Below are positions 18,331 to 28,360 of a DNA stretch of 64,000 nt, one piece after another. Under the pieces are notes generated by a model. The model searched no databases, was not told the origin of the DNA, and saw nothing but the letters and a program-made list of their open reading frames with translations. Numbering within the stretch: the first letter of the stretch is position 1; every line of letters starts with the position of its first letter. This stretch comes from Pedobacter sp. N36a (GTDB lineage Bacteria > Bacteroidota > Bacteroidia > Sphingobacteriales > Sphingobacteriaceae): the NCBI RefSeq assembly GCF_014472395.1, contig NZ_JACSZW010000001.1, positions 124,001 to 188,000 on the forward strand, written 5' to 3'. Made by a program: the position numbers and the translations under genes.

Positions 18331-18960
18331 CTAATTGTATCCTGGATTTTGTTTAAGGACTGCTCCTCCACCTGCATTGCTCAAATCAATTTGTCGCTAT
18401 GGAATCGGATAAATGTCATTTTTCCCTTTATAAATTTTCCATTTCTAACATCAGAATTTTTTGGGACCGTAAGGACCACCATAACGCTGATCTCTGATCC
18501 AGGTTTCTCCCGGATAATTGCCCCAGTCTAAATATGGAATCCCACGTCTGCCTGCTGTCCAGTCCAATCGCGGATCTAAAGTTCCCTGATCGGGCTGAAA
18601 AGGTTCAGCCCCCTTGATTCCCATATCATTTCACACCGCATACTCTTTATAATCAGTCAAATATGGCAGACCAGTTTGCGCATCCGTTCTATAATGATTG
18701 ACCAAATCAATAGAAGGTTGAAAAAATCCACAGCAACCAAAAGGGCTCTCGCCATAAGGAAAATTCAGCATATCGCCGTTATTTCCCAAAGAAGGACCAT
18801 TAGCATCTACATTCGCCGACATCTGAATTGCAAAAACCACTTCAGAAGTGTCTTCTTTACTGGGTTTAAAATTATCTGCAAATTCATCATTCAGTTTGTA
18901 TTTCTTGCCGCTGCTAGTCACTCCGGAAGCGATTACGATATCAAGTAGGTTTTGTGCCTC
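18331..18960 (-). pseudogene. SusD-family lipoprotein remnant
   Basis: Only scattered SusD pieces remain. From the 5' side: NLLDIVIASG then KKYKLNDEFADNF and CCGFFQPSIDLVNHYRTD, stopped by TGA at 18631-18633. The same frame goes on as NDMGIKGAEPFQPDQGTLDP and RRGIPYLDWGNYPGETWIRD to PKKF, then stops. After a large gap in the homology come NDIYPIP, a TAG, RQIDLSNAG and the final LKQNPGYN with its stop at 18331. About 210 codons are left of a usual 500 or more. The signal peptide and N-terminal half are gone, fused away into the SusC remnant. SusD would bind glycans at the surface. Confidence 0.9.
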
Positions 18961-21483
18961 TTTAAATGATTAAATAGTAGATCAGTGATGTTTTTTCTAT
19001 AATAATCTGCAGAAATCTCTAATTTCCCTTGGAATAAAGTGGCATCAATACCAGTTCTGTTTTTATAAAAACCAGATACGACATTATTTCCTCCACCGAT
19101 GGCATAATAAGAAAGTGCGATATCACTGCTATAGGTATCAAATGAATTTCCTTCTGACACATTGAGCTGGTTGCCCATCACTCCCCACGCTCCCCGGATT
19201 TTCAGATCAGAGATCCATTTCACATCTTTCAGAAAAGATTCCTGAGAAAGACGCCATCCAGCGCTTAGTGCCGGAAACCAGCCATATACGTTTTCTAAAA
19301 ACTTGGAAGAACCATCTCTTCTCAATGTTCCACCAAACAGGTATTTATCATTAAAACTATAATCTACACGTCCGATTAAGGAAAACATAGCACTGGCAAT
19401 ACGCTCGCTATTGGTATCTTTTGGTCCGCTGCCAGTGGTCGGGTTGGTATAGTCTGGATCAAAAAAAAATAACCTCTATTGCTGCCACTCATCGTGCTGT
19501 ATCTGTTCCGCAAATCTTCTGTACCGACAACTGCTTATTGAAGGACAAAGTATTCGTCCAGGTATAATCAAAACTTGGATAAGAAGATTCAGAGTAAGAA
19601 TTACTGATATTGTTCTCTGCATTTTCATATTGAGGATACACAAATGCCCGGCTATTTCCATTTGAATTAGCGCCACTAAATGAACTTCTCAAAATAAGTG
19701 AAGCGGGAAGATCAGCCTCTATAAATATATTACCAAACAACCTGTTGTCAGTGGCCTTATTGTTCTTCGTTCTGGCCAGCATCGCTACAGGATTAAACGC
19801 ATCTCCAAGCGCCCCGCCGTAAGATCCACCATAATTACCCATGATGTCGTAGACAGGAATGATCGGCTGCTCTCTAAAAGCATGTCCAATGGCATTATCA
19901 CCGGTTAATCCGCCAATTTTAGGATTAGTGCTGATGGACTAAGAAAAGTTTTCACCTACCCTCAGCTTTTTACTAATATTAAACTGTGTATTGGAACGTA
20001 GGGTATATCGTTCCAGATAGGTATTCATTAAAGTTCCCTTCTGGTTGAAATAATTGGCAGAAAGCAGGTAATTCCCCTGGTCTGAACCGCCGCTCACCGT
20101 CACATTATGACTGGTTATTGGTGCCGGGCTAAAGATTTCTTCATACCAGTTTGTCCCTTCTTTATTGGCACGTGTGATGCGGTAAAACTTTTTGTATTCG
20201 GCATCGGAAATAAAGAAAGGAATCACATTATAAAGGTTGGGATTTACTGAAGGATCGCCTTCTTTTGCTCCTTTTGGCAGGATATAATCCGGCAGTTCAT
20301 AAGTAGGACCATTGCCATAAAGGTCATCCTTGAGGTTTGTTTCTCCGGAATTGATCAGCATCCGGCGTTTCAGAGTGGCCATTTCCGCCGGACTAAGGAG
20401 ATCCCATACATTCCCGGTTTTTGGGCGCTGCGTACCGTAGTAGGCATCATAAATAACCTGTACTTTTCCCTTTCCTTTTTTTTTAGTAATCACAATCACC
20501 CCATTGGCGGCACGGGAACCATAGATAAAGGCCGAACCTGCATCTTTTAACACCTGAACAGATTCAATATCATTGGGATTAATATCTGCAAAACGTTCAG
20601 TTGGCACCCCATCCACTACAGACAAAGGACTATTGTTCCCGAAAGTATTGATTCCCCGAATCTTGATCTGGGGCTGTTCACCTGGTTGTCCGGAACCGAG
20701 TACGGTGACTCCAGAGGCCTGTCCTTTTAACAGATTAGCCACTGATGCCGTAGGCTGTTTCAGCATTTCTGAAACGTTGACCACCGATACCGCTCCTGTC
20801 AGGTCTTTCTTCTTTTGTGCAGCGTAGCCAACTACAACTACATCACCTAGAGAAGTGGGCGCTTCAGTTGACTCGACATTGACTATCGCTTTATCAGCAG
20901 CAAAAACCTCCTTGGTCATAAAACCGATATAGGTAAAAACCAGGGTAACATCAGCAGAAACTGTATTGATGGCATAATTACCATTTAAATCGGTCATAGC
21001 CCCAATAGAGGTCCCTTTTATTTTAACACTTACTTCAGGTAGGGTTTCCCCTTTAACTGAGGTCACCTGTCCCTTAATGATAACTACCGGCTTCTCTAGA
21101 CCCGCTGCAACAGCGGCAAGACTACCTTTGTCATATAATAAAATATGCTGGTCTACTACCTTATAAGTAATATTTAGCGGGCCAAGCACCTCTACCAGAA
21201 TATCCTTTAAACGTCTATTTACGACATTTAAAGAGGTCATCCTTTCAAATTTGATGGCCGAAGGACTATAAATAAACTTCACTTTAGTCAGGCTTTGTAT
21301 TTCCTGTAAAAGCTGTCTGATTTTACCTTCATTCATGTTGATGGAGATTTCTTTGTTGAGTACTCCCTGAGCTTCTGCTTTTTTCGCAAAAGTACTGCAG
21401 GTAAATAAGATGACAAGAAATATTTGGCTTACAGATATTCGAATTGCTGTTATTATTAAAGCAACAAATCTCTTTTTATTCAT
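18961..21483 (-). pseudogene. SusC-family TonB-dependent receptor, multiply broken
   Basis: The first 514 codons are open and show a signal peptide, an STN domain (about 45-110), a carboxypeptidase-like domain and the plug (GDVVVVGYAAQKKKDLTGAV onward). Then TAG at 19939-19941 interrupts the frame, which continues in phase (SISTNPKIGGLTGDN) to about 19520. There a deletion shifts it from SFNKQL to VVGTEDLRNRY, and a run of nine A at 19461-19469 shifts it again before DPDYTNP. The barrel ends at DLLFN near 18970, where it runs into SusD sequence. The STN domain points to former signalling through the FecR/sigma pair next door. Confidence 0.92.
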
Positions 21484-21536
21484 ACGTTTAGAAGTTTTTG
21501 TTCGTTAATGTGAAAAGTTTCGTTCAAAATCATTTT

Positions 21537-21566
21537 AACTGGCAATGTTCCGCAACATTGTCAGTT
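21537..21566. terminator. Hairpin with T-run between fecR and susC remnants
   Basis: Stem of 13 pairs with one G-T wobble (AACTGGCAATGTT / AACATTGTCAGTT), 4-base loop, followed by seven T on the plus strand and by TTAAAATGATTTT on the minus strand. It lies in the susC leader, so on the minus strand it probably ends the fecR transcript. Confidence 0.55.
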
Positions 21567-21654
21567 TTTTTGCCTTGGGCGGCTAGTAAAAGTCTCTCTT
21601 TTTCATACGCATTTGGTTTAGGTTTGGGTGAGGTTGGTTAACTAAACAGCCGGT

Positions 21655-22700
21655 TTAATGGCCACTATTTTTACTTTTAATGACGATTGTGGTGCCCGAA
21701 ATCTCATACGATGCCTTGATAGCAGCACATAGAAAACCCAGTTTACTGTATAAATTCTGCTCGGTCAAATCACCGGTAAACGTGTCCTCCAGCAAAGTCT
21801 GATCAGCAATCAGAAATTTAATTCCATAGGTCCTTTCCAACATTGCAACCACCTCCGCAAGTGGTGCATCGTTAAAAGAGAACAGGTCGTTAACTTCCGT
21901 TTTAGTACTCATCTGCAAGGGTTCCGGGTTAGCAACAAGGCTTTGTTCAAAGGTTTGGTCATTCACTTTAAACACTGTTTTTTGATTTGGGGTTAAGATC
22001 ACTTCATTGCGACGACCAAGGATACTTTCTACCACATCCAATCTGCCGCAAACCGGAGAAACAGCTACCTTTCCGGTTTTCACAGCAACTTCCGTCCGGT
22101 TAATGCTTCCATTAGTACTCATCAGAAAGCTGGTTCCTAATACTTTAGTGACCACATCTTTACTGTATACCATAAATGGCCTAGAGGCATCCGGATTAAT
22201 TTCGAAAAAACCGGTCCCTTCTAATACGACTTAGCGCTTGTCTTTCAAAAAATGAACAGGATATTGAATACTTGCATTTGATTCCAACAAGACGAAACTC
22301 CGTCCTCAAAGATGACCTTTTGTGCCTGCTGGCCAAGATTCTGCTGCTTTTTGATCTCATTGGATAAAGCGGCAGTCATAAATTGCGGACTGGCCACCTG
22401 CTCTTTAAAAAACAGATGTCCCGTGATTAAGCAGAAACCTATGATGGCCGCTGCAACTCCAGACCACAGCCATGTCCTTGAGCGCGGTATTTTAGGGAAT
22501 GGTTCATCGACTTCAGAAATATCCGTATGAATCCGGTCCCAAAGTTTCTGCTCCAGCGTAGTAATTTCTCTGGGATTGATTTCTTCCAAATCCTCCTTAT
22601 CCAAAATCCCATACCATTCTTCAACGACACGTTTTTCTTCCGCTGTACATTTTCCTTCCAGATACCGATCCAATAAAAGATGAAATGCTTCTCTACTCAT
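21655..22700 (-). pseudogene. FecR-family anti-sigma factor, frameshifted and with a stop
   Basis: The first 140 codons (cytoplasmic anti-sigma domain MSREAFHLLLDRYLEG, membrane helix around 85-100) run into a shift at VIFEDG near 22300, consistent with one lost base in the codon after GGA. The next frame gives LESNASIQYPVHFLKDKR, then TAA at 22231-22233 where Glu would be expected, then VVLEGTGFFEINPDASRPF and the rest of the FecR domain to a normal end. It would have tied the ECF sigma factor to the STN domain of SusC. Confidence 0.9.
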
Positions 22701-22767
22701 TGTTATAGCTTTTAAACTATATGTCAGTTAAAGCACTGCGATCCCTAAAGAAAATTAAAATATATTT

Positions 22768-23344
22768 TTATGCCAACAGCGCAATTAAAGGAGGTAAGAG
22801 GTAATCTTTTAAATGAAACCGCATGGATTTAAGCGATCGCGTGATGTGGTATTCTACGGCTTTCTCAGAGATATTGAGCTCCCGGGAGATGTCTTTCACA
22901 GAATAATGCTCCATTCTGCTCAGCTTAAACACCTCACCGGTTTTTTTAGGTAATCGGGCGATTCCCCTCATTCAGCGCTTCCGACAATTCATTGAGCATC
23001 AACAAATAGTTGGTATTGGCTACAAAATCATTATTGCAGACCTTCAGGTGATCCTCATATTTCGTGCGCACCAGCTGTGCCTTATAATGATTGATAATGT
23101 TATATTTAAGACTCCCAAAAAGATAATTGCTGATCGAGATAATATTGACGCTTTCTCTCTTCCTCCAAAGCTCTACAAAAAGATTTTGTGTGAGCTTTTC
23201 GGCGAGTTCCTTATGATGAACCTTCTTAAAAGCAACCTGGAATACCCCTTTCCAATAGCGACTATATATTTCCTGAAATGCACGCTCGCTTCCGTGCTTA
23301 AAAAGCACGATCAACTCATCATCGGTTAGAATTGAGAGATTCAT
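22768..23344 (-). pseudogene. ECF sigma-70 factor, frameshifted
   Basis: Region 2 (EIYSRYWKGVFQVAFKKV to NYLFGSLKYNIINHY) and region 4 (HYSVKDISRELNISEKAVEYHI) are both recognisable but lie in different frames. A run of four C on the plus strand (22964-22967) in place of three causes the shift at LNEG/IARLPKK. The usual Asp of the region 2 xxQDLF motif is Asn here (TQNLF), which fits loss of constraint. It would have activated the susCD operon together with the FecR-like gene 67 bases downstream. Confidence 0.9.
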
Positions 23345-23432
23345 ACGGTCGTTAAGATAGGTTAGTTAGGGTCTGGTTATAACAAATTAAATCGAAGGTT
23401 TACCACAAATTCTTTAAAATAAATGAGCAAAT

Positions 23433-23470
23433 GACTCAGCAGAATTCACTGCACCTGCTGAGTCGTTTTA
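23433..23470. terminator. Terminator hairpin at the end of the copper operon
   Basis: Perfect 10-base stem GACTCAGCAG / CTGCTGAGTC with a 12-base loop, followed by GTTTTA on the plus strand and preceded by a T-rich stretch for the minus strand. It begins 9 bases after the stop of the outer-membrane barrel gene. Confidence 0.7.
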
Positions 23471-23472
23471 AA

Positions 23473-24399
23473 CTAAAAAGGAAGAGAAACGTGGAGCATC
23501 ATACGGTTTCCAGCCTTCGCTCTACCGTCTGCAAGATTCTGAGAACGCACATTCTGATAATTTGCACCCAGTGTTATGCCCTTCAATGCCAGCTCCAGGC
23601 CTGCCACTGCGGATAAAGAATAACCTCCAGAAACCGGTACGTCATACTTGTTGTTTTCGACATCTTTTTGCGCGGTTTCATACAATACACCAGCATTCGG
23701 TGCTACCGTAATTTTTTCTGCAACTCTGAATTTATAATAAGCCAGTAAATTAGCCGTCAGCTTGTTCCCATAGCGATAATCATACTTATTTTCTGTGTTC
23801 ATTTTATAATTGACATTGGCATTTAACCCCAGATCATTGTAACGGATATCATAAGCCGCATTCAGGGTGAAATCGGTACTGGCCGTTCCCAATTGAAAGT
23901 TATTAGGTGATTCGCTGACCGCTAAACGTTCCGTCGGCTCATATTTTCCGGTAGGTACTTTGATACCACCGCCAATCCAGATGGACTGCACTAATAAACG
24001 ATCTCCAAGCGTTCCAGTCTGGTCCAGTAATTTGTAATAGCCCATCAATGCGATGTCGCCAAGCCCGGTTTTAGTGCCGTTTCCTGCCTGACTAACCCGT
24101 TCATTAAAATTATAAGGAAGAAAAGCCAGTACTCTGAATTTAGAACCGAAATTCCATCCAGCCCAAACTTCCATACTCTGATAAGTTTCATCCGCAGTAA
24201 TTGGGGTTCTTTCTTCCAATGGCCCCAAGTGTGTCTGTAACGTTTTATGCTGATACCTTAAACCTATAAAACGCTTATTATATTCCGGCAAAATCCCCAG
24301 ATAATAACTTCCTACACCGCAGCCACAAATGTCGCATGCCTTGCTTGCAGCGATGATGAACAGCATAAATATGGTCAGCACTATTGTTTTATTTCTCAT
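23473..24399 (-). CDS. Outer-membrane beta-barrel protein linked to MbnP/MbnH genes
   Basis: 308 residues with a signal peptide (about 1-20). The mature end starts ACDICGCGVGSYYLG, a Cys cluster (C-x2-C-x-C) that could bind copper. The rest has alternating, aromatic-rich strands such as DRLLVQSIWIGGGIKVPTG and ends in LHVSLPF, with a terminal Phe as expected for an outer-membrane barrel. It resembles the phenol-degradation MetA-like barrel family. It is the last gene after two MbnP/MbnH pairs, 13 bases downstream of an mbnH. Its likely role is passage of a small solute or metal; the substrate is inferred only from context. Confidence 0.75.
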   Translation of the reverse strand: MRNKTIVLTIFMLFIIAASKACDICGCGVGSYYLGILPEYNKRFIGLRYQHKTLQTHLGPLEERTPITADETYQSMEVWAGWNFGSKFRVLAFLPYNFNERVSQAGNGTKTGLGDIALMGYYKLLDQTGTLGDRLLVQSIWIGGGIKVPTGKYEPTERLAVSESPNNFQLGTASTDFTLNAAYDIRYNDLGLNANVNYKMNTENKYDYRYGNKLTANLLAYYKFRVAEKITVAPNAGVLYETAQKDVENNKYDVPVSGGYSLSAVAGLELALKGITLGANYQNVRSQNLADGRAKAGNRMMLHVSLPF

Positions 24400-24412
24400 T
24401 TCTATCTAAATA

Positions 24413-25456
24413 TTATTGTTCTGAAAAGCGTTTATCATTGATAAATGCTTCATCGTTAAGCGTTCCAAGGAACGCAGTTAATTTCAATTTGTCTGTTGCC
24501 GATAACTCAATCCCTAGCCTGCCGTTTTTACGAAGCTGGGGATCAAGATTCGGTGTATCTCTCACTTCAGAATTATAATGTTCCAACATCCCATCCAGGG
24601 ACAAAAAACGACCATCATGGGTAAAAGGAGCTGTATACTTCAGGTTTCTCAAAGAAGGAACTTTAAACTTATAGCGATCAGTTTCGATCAGCGTAACCGC
24701 ATATAATCCCTGGTCATTTACTGCACTCGTCCCTAAGCCATTGTTACGGAAAGAGCCATCTGTAAATAAGGGTTCCGAATGACAAGAAGCACATTTCTCC
24801 TTGAAAAGCACGTACCCCTCCTGTTCATCAGCCGTAAAAACAGTGCCTTCTTTTCGCATTACCTGATCATACTTTGAATTGCTGCTCACGCACATCAGCA
24901 TAAATTGCGACAGAGCTTTCATGAACCTGGCCGTAGTTACCTCTTCCGTCCCAAAAGCCTGTTTAAACATGGCGGTATATTTAGGTACGGCCCTGATTTT
25001 GTTCAATACATTTTCCAGGCTTTCATCCATTTCTTCATGTGTAGTAATTGGGGTAATCGGCTGAAGATCCAGGTCATACACTCCTCCACCCCACATAAAA
25101 GCCTTGCTCCAGGCCAGGTTCATGATCGGTGGAGAATTCCTGGTACCCAAACGGTCGTCGATTCCATGGCTCACATCATGTCCATGCTGTGTAAATGCAG
25201 CAGATTGAATGTGACAGGAACCACAGGTGATCGTGTTATTTCTGGAAAGCCTTGGCTCGTAAAACAAAGCCCTACCCAACTCAAACCCTTCCTTTGTTAC
25301 CTTATTATTCGCGAAATTGTACACTGGCTCTGGAAAATTTGATGGCTTTTGAAAACCTAAAAACCTTTCTATTTCTTCTTTAACGGGATGGTCCTTCTTA
25401 CAGGCCAGAATAAACAAGCCGAATACCAGTAAAACCATCCAATGTTTCTTTCTCAT
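24413..25456 (-). CDS. Di-haem peroxidase-family protein, MbnH-like (copy 2)
   Basis: 347 residues, lipoprotein signal with Cys at about 19 (LFILACKK). Two haem c motifs are visible: CGSCH at 78-82 and CASCH at 222-226, in the layout of the bacterial cytochrome c peroxidase/MauG superfamily. Pairing with an MbnP-family gene 6 bases upstream identifies it as MbnH-like. MbnH enzymes are known to oxidise a Trp of MbnP to kynurenine, which creates its copper site. It follows copy 1 of the same pair. Acts in the periplasm. Confidence 0.85.
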   Translation of the reverse strand: MRKKHWMVLLVFGLFILACKKDHPVKEEIERFLGFQKPSNFPEPVYNFANNKVTKEGFELGRALFYEPRLSRNNTITCGSCHIQSAAFTQHGHDVSHGIDDRLGTRNSPPIMNLAWSKAFMWGGGVYDLDLQPITPITTHEEMDESLENVLNKIRAVPKYTAMFKQAFGTEEVTTARFMKALSQFMLMCVSSNSKYDQVMRKEGTVFTADEQEGYVLFKEKCASCHSEPLFTDGSFRNNGLGTSAVNDQGLYAVTLIETDRYKFKVPSLRNLKYTAPFTHDGRFLSLDGMLEHYNSEVRDTPNLDPQLRKNGRLGIELSATDKLKLTAFLGTLNDEAFINDKRFSEQ

Positions 25457-25462
25457 CTTCGC

Positions 25463-26314
25463 TTAATTTTCAGTGTGATCGTGTTTAAACATGTCCACAT
25501 AATTCCCGGCTACTGTACTACTAAAATCATTAAACATCACGTTTGGATGTGCGACAATGCTGAAAGGAGTCTTCCCATTAAACACCTTCATCAGGTCCAC
25601 AAAAAGATGCACATTGCTCTGTCTGTCTTTTCTTACTTTAGCAATCCCCGCAGCATTTAAGTCCATAGTAATCACTTTGATGTTGTTGATGGTAGGCACA
25701 GAATAACCGCCAAAAAATCCGATATGATATTTAAACTGCTTTTTACCGGTCGGATCTCCACTAGCATCATCAGAAATTACGTTAGAATTCCCTTCGTATT
25801 TAAAGAAAATATATCCGTTATTCCAGCCCCAATACATGCCACCATTCTCATGATCGCCACCAGCAGCAGGATCCAAAACACCGGTACGCTTATCTATAGG
25901 CATAGTGCTGCGCAGGCTATCTACTCCTAACGTAAAGGTAACTTTTGTATAATCTCCTTCCGGCACATGTACCTTCGCAAAACGGGAGGCTTTATCTGCT
26001 CCTTTAATCAAGAAATAACTGCTATCCGGATTCACGGCATAGCTATTACCAGCTGCGGTTTCTACTTTAATATTGCTGATAAAGTACTGTAAAAAGGAAA
26101 TCGTAAATTGCTCTCCCGCAGCATTTTTATAAGGACTTCCGGTGTTGTTTAGCGTGAAAGTTCTGGCGCCAACTATATTATCGAACTCTATAGATAATGG
26201 CGCCAGATTGGCTTCCTGAAACTCAGGCGTTGGACTGTCTTTTTTAGAACATCCGGCAAAGCCGATGCTTAAAACGGACAGTAGGCTTGCTATTTTGAAG
26301 TATGTGTTTTTCAT
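25463..26314 (-). CDS. MbnP-family copper-binding lipoprotein (copy 2)
   Basis: 283 residues with a lipobox (IGFAGC, Cys 22). The body shows MbnP features: SFLQYFISNIKVET near 72-85, GADKASRF, GDYTKVTFTLGVD and GGMYWGWNNGYIFFKYEG at 158-175, where W162 and W164 are candidates for oxidation by the partner MbnH. There are His residues near 154 and 207, and HDHTEN-type residues at the end. It lies 9 bases after mbnH copy 1 and 6 bases before mbnH copy 2, clearly in one operon. Copper binding is from family knowledge. Confidence 0.83.
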   Translation of the reverse strand: MKNTYFKIASLLSVLSIGFAGCSKKDSPTPEFQEANLAPLSIEFDNIVGARTFTLNNTGSPYKNAAGEQFTISFLQYFISNIKVETAAGNSYAVNPDSSYFLIKGADKASRFAKVHVPEGDYTKVTFTLGVDSLRSTMPIDKRTGVLDPAAGGDHENGGMYWGWNNGYIFFKYEGNSNVISDDASGDPTGKKQFKYHIGFFGGYSVPTINNIKVITMDLNAAGIAKVRKDRQSNVHLFVDLMKVFNGKTPFSIVAHPNVMFNDFSSTVAGNYVDMFKHDHTEN

Positions 26315-26323
26315 TTTTTTATT

Positions 26324-27427
26324 TTAATTAGTTTGACCTTGTGCTTTATTATTTATAAAGTCATGATCCGTAAGTATGTTTAAAAAGGCTAGAATCGCCT
26401 TTCTTTCTATTGCTGACATTGGGATCCCTGGTTTTCCCTGATTCTGGAATAAGCTGACATCAGTAGTTAAGGATATCTTTATAGCAGACTGATAATGATC
26501 CAGCACTTCCTCCAGTGTCTTAAACCTGCCATCATGCATATAAGGAGCTGTTAATGCCACATTTCTTAGCGAAGGTGTTTTAAACTTCCCCATATCCTCA
26601 GGATCAAAACTCACCCTGAAATGTCCCTGATAAATCCCTTCGTAGGCCTCAAAAAAATGATCATCGAGGCCATTGTTATGGAAAATCTGGTCGGTAAACA
26701 GCGCTCCAGCATGACAGTTGCCGCATTTTTCCTTTACCAGGTTCATGCCCAGCAATTCCTCAGCGTCTAGTAAAGCTGATTTTTCCTGACGGATGTATTG
26801 ATCATAACGGGAATTACCGGAAATTAAGGTCCGCTGAAATTGCGCTAAGGCCTTCACCACATCCGCAGATTTGATTTCTGAATTAAAAACCTGCTTAAAC
26901 CGGCTTACATAATCTGGTATTGCCTTCAACTCAGCCTCCAGCTCATATAAATCCTGATGCATTTCATCTGCACTGGTTAAAGGACCAAAAGCCTGGGATT
27001 CCAGGTTTTTGGCACCTCCATCCCAGAATAACCCCTGATTTGCCCAGGCCAGATTGAACAAAACCGGGGCATGGCGATCCAGCGTTTTTCCGGAAATCCC
27101 CTGATTGCTTAAGGCCAGTCCATCTGAAAACGCGAGCCCCTGATGGTGACAGGAAGCACAGGAAATCCGGTTATTACCAGACAATCGAGCGTCGTAAAAC
27201 AACCTCCTGCCCAATTCAACCCCTTGCACTGTTAACCGGTTATCAGGCTGTTTCATTACTGCTGGGAAATTTGCAGGACGCGCTAATTCTAGGTCATGCA
27301 GGCCATCTTCATTCAACACTTCCGGCACTACTTCTTTTTTACAAGAAACCAGCAGCAGTATTGCACTAAAAAAGAAAGCTTTAAACCCTGGAAAATCGAA
27401 AAGCAGAAAAGTTGAATGACGACGCAT
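26324..27427 (-). CDS. Di-haem peroxidase-family protein, MbnH-like (copy 1)
   Basis: 367 residues with an N-terminal hydrophobic segment and lipobox (LLLVSCKK, Cys 29). The haem c motifs are CASCH at 90-94 and CGNCH at 235-239. It shares ELGRRLFYDARLSGNNRISC and the H-D-GRF end with copy 2, but overall identity seems moderate, so the duplication is old. It lies 6 bases after mbnP copy 1. By family knowledge it would modify that MbnP by Trp oxidation. Confidence 0.85.
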   Translation of the reverse strand: MRRHSTFLLFDFPGFKAFFFSAILLLVSCKKEVVPEVLNEDGLHDLELARPANFPAVMKQPDNRLTVQGVELGRRLFYDARLSGNNRISCASCHHQGLAFSDGLALSNQGISGKTLDRHAPVLFNLAWANQGLFWDGGAKNLESQAFGPLTSADEMHQDLYELEAELKAIPDYVSRFKQVFNSEIKSADVVKALAQFQRTLISGNSRYDQYIRQEKSALLDAEELLGMNLVKEKCGNCHAGALFTDQIFHNNGLDDHFFEAYEGIYQGHFRVSFDPEDMGKFKTPSLRNVALTAPYMHDGRFKTLEEVLDHYQSAIKISLTTDVSLFQNQGKPGIPMSAIERKAILAFLNILTDHDFINNKAQGQTN

Positions 27428-27433
27428 GATTTA

Positions 27434-28234
27434 CTAATTCACTGCTTTTACGCTGAACACTTTTGTACTGTAATTGGTCGCTACTGCCGCCATGACTGAG
27501 GCTTTTGCTGCACCTACAACCGGAGTAGTCATCACATCAACCCCATCAAAAATTTTGGCCAAATCGACATTTAAACTAACTCCAGAGGCCTTTCCGCCAC
27601 TGACTTTCAAAGTCTGCGGCAAATCCAGGACTACTGTTTTGTAGTTGGCATTCAAACCCGTTTCAATTTTTAAGGTTTTAGAATTTGTAGCCTCTGTGAC
27701 CTTTCCTGTTGCCGAGGTAAAAATATAGCTGGTCAGCCACATCCATGAAACATTGGTCATCCCATTTAATGGAGAAAGCTCTCCGGCCAATAAACTCAGG
27801 TTATCATTGTATTTTGGATCCACACCAACCGAGAATTTCAGTGTTTTATATTCTCCTGCTTTCAGGTCTTTCAATACCACTTCTTCTCTCTTCGTAGCTG
27901 GGTAAACCGTAGTAGGCAGGTCGTTATTAACCCCAGTCAGCGTAATCATTCCAGTTTCTTCGAGTAAAAAGTAGGAACCTGGCACTTTGAATTCTTCACC
28001 ATTAGTATTCACCAATACGACATTACTGATCCAATACCTGAATTTATTAAAGTTGAAAGTTTTGCCATCCATGTTAAAATCAGTATTCAATGCAAAATCG
28101 TCATTTCCAAACCTTGCGTCGAAGGTAAGGGTTGTTTTTCCGTCAGTTTCAACGGCATTAATTGGATCTTTATCTTTTGAGCAAGCGCTGAACAGCAAGG
28201 CTGATACCGCCATTAGGGTAAGTATTTTTTTCAT
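27434..28234 (-). CDS. MbnP-family copper-binding lipoprotein (copy 1)
   Basis: 266 residues with a lipobox (LLFSAC, Cys 18). Family features include FNKFRYWISNVVLVNT, AGEYKTLKFSVGVD and NVSWMWLTSYIF at 161-172, with W164 and W166 in the same place as the W162/W164 pair of copy 2. It lacks the His-rich C-terminus of copy 2. It is the first gene of the mbnP-mbnH-mbnP-mbnH-barrel series and is separated by 126 bases from the upstream Cys-rich protein gene, so it may have its own promoter. Confidence 0.8.
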   Translation of the reverse strand: MKKILTLMAVSALLFSACSKDKDPINAVETDGKTTLTFDARFGNDDFALNTDFNMDGKTFNFNKFRYWISNVVLVNTNGEEFKVPGSYFLLEETGMITLTGVNNDLPTTVYPATKREEVVLKDLKAGEYKTLKFSVGVDPKYNDNLSLLAGELSPLNGMTNVSWMWLTSYIFTSATGKVTEATNSKTLKIETGLNANYKTVVLDLPQTLKVSGGKASGVSLNVDLAKIFDGVDVMTTPVVGAAKASVMAAVATNYSTKVFSVKAVN

Positions 28235-28360
28235 TTTATTTGAAATATTGATGCCATAGTCCTCCCCTTAAGTCGGAAAAATGGACTTTTTATTAAAAAA
28301 AACGATAATTGTAAGGAAGCAGCAAAAACTTAATTTGATCAAAGAAGCGGCCTGCTATAA

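Noticed and set aside
18331..23344. Sequencing error as the sole reason for the broken genes
   Set aside because: Some slips are in homopolymers, but in-phase stops and the SusC-SusD deletion cannot come from simple base-call errors.
14505..23344. Insertion sequence or phage cause of the damage
   Set aside because: No transposase, terminal inverted repeats or integrase sequence was seen in or near the locus.
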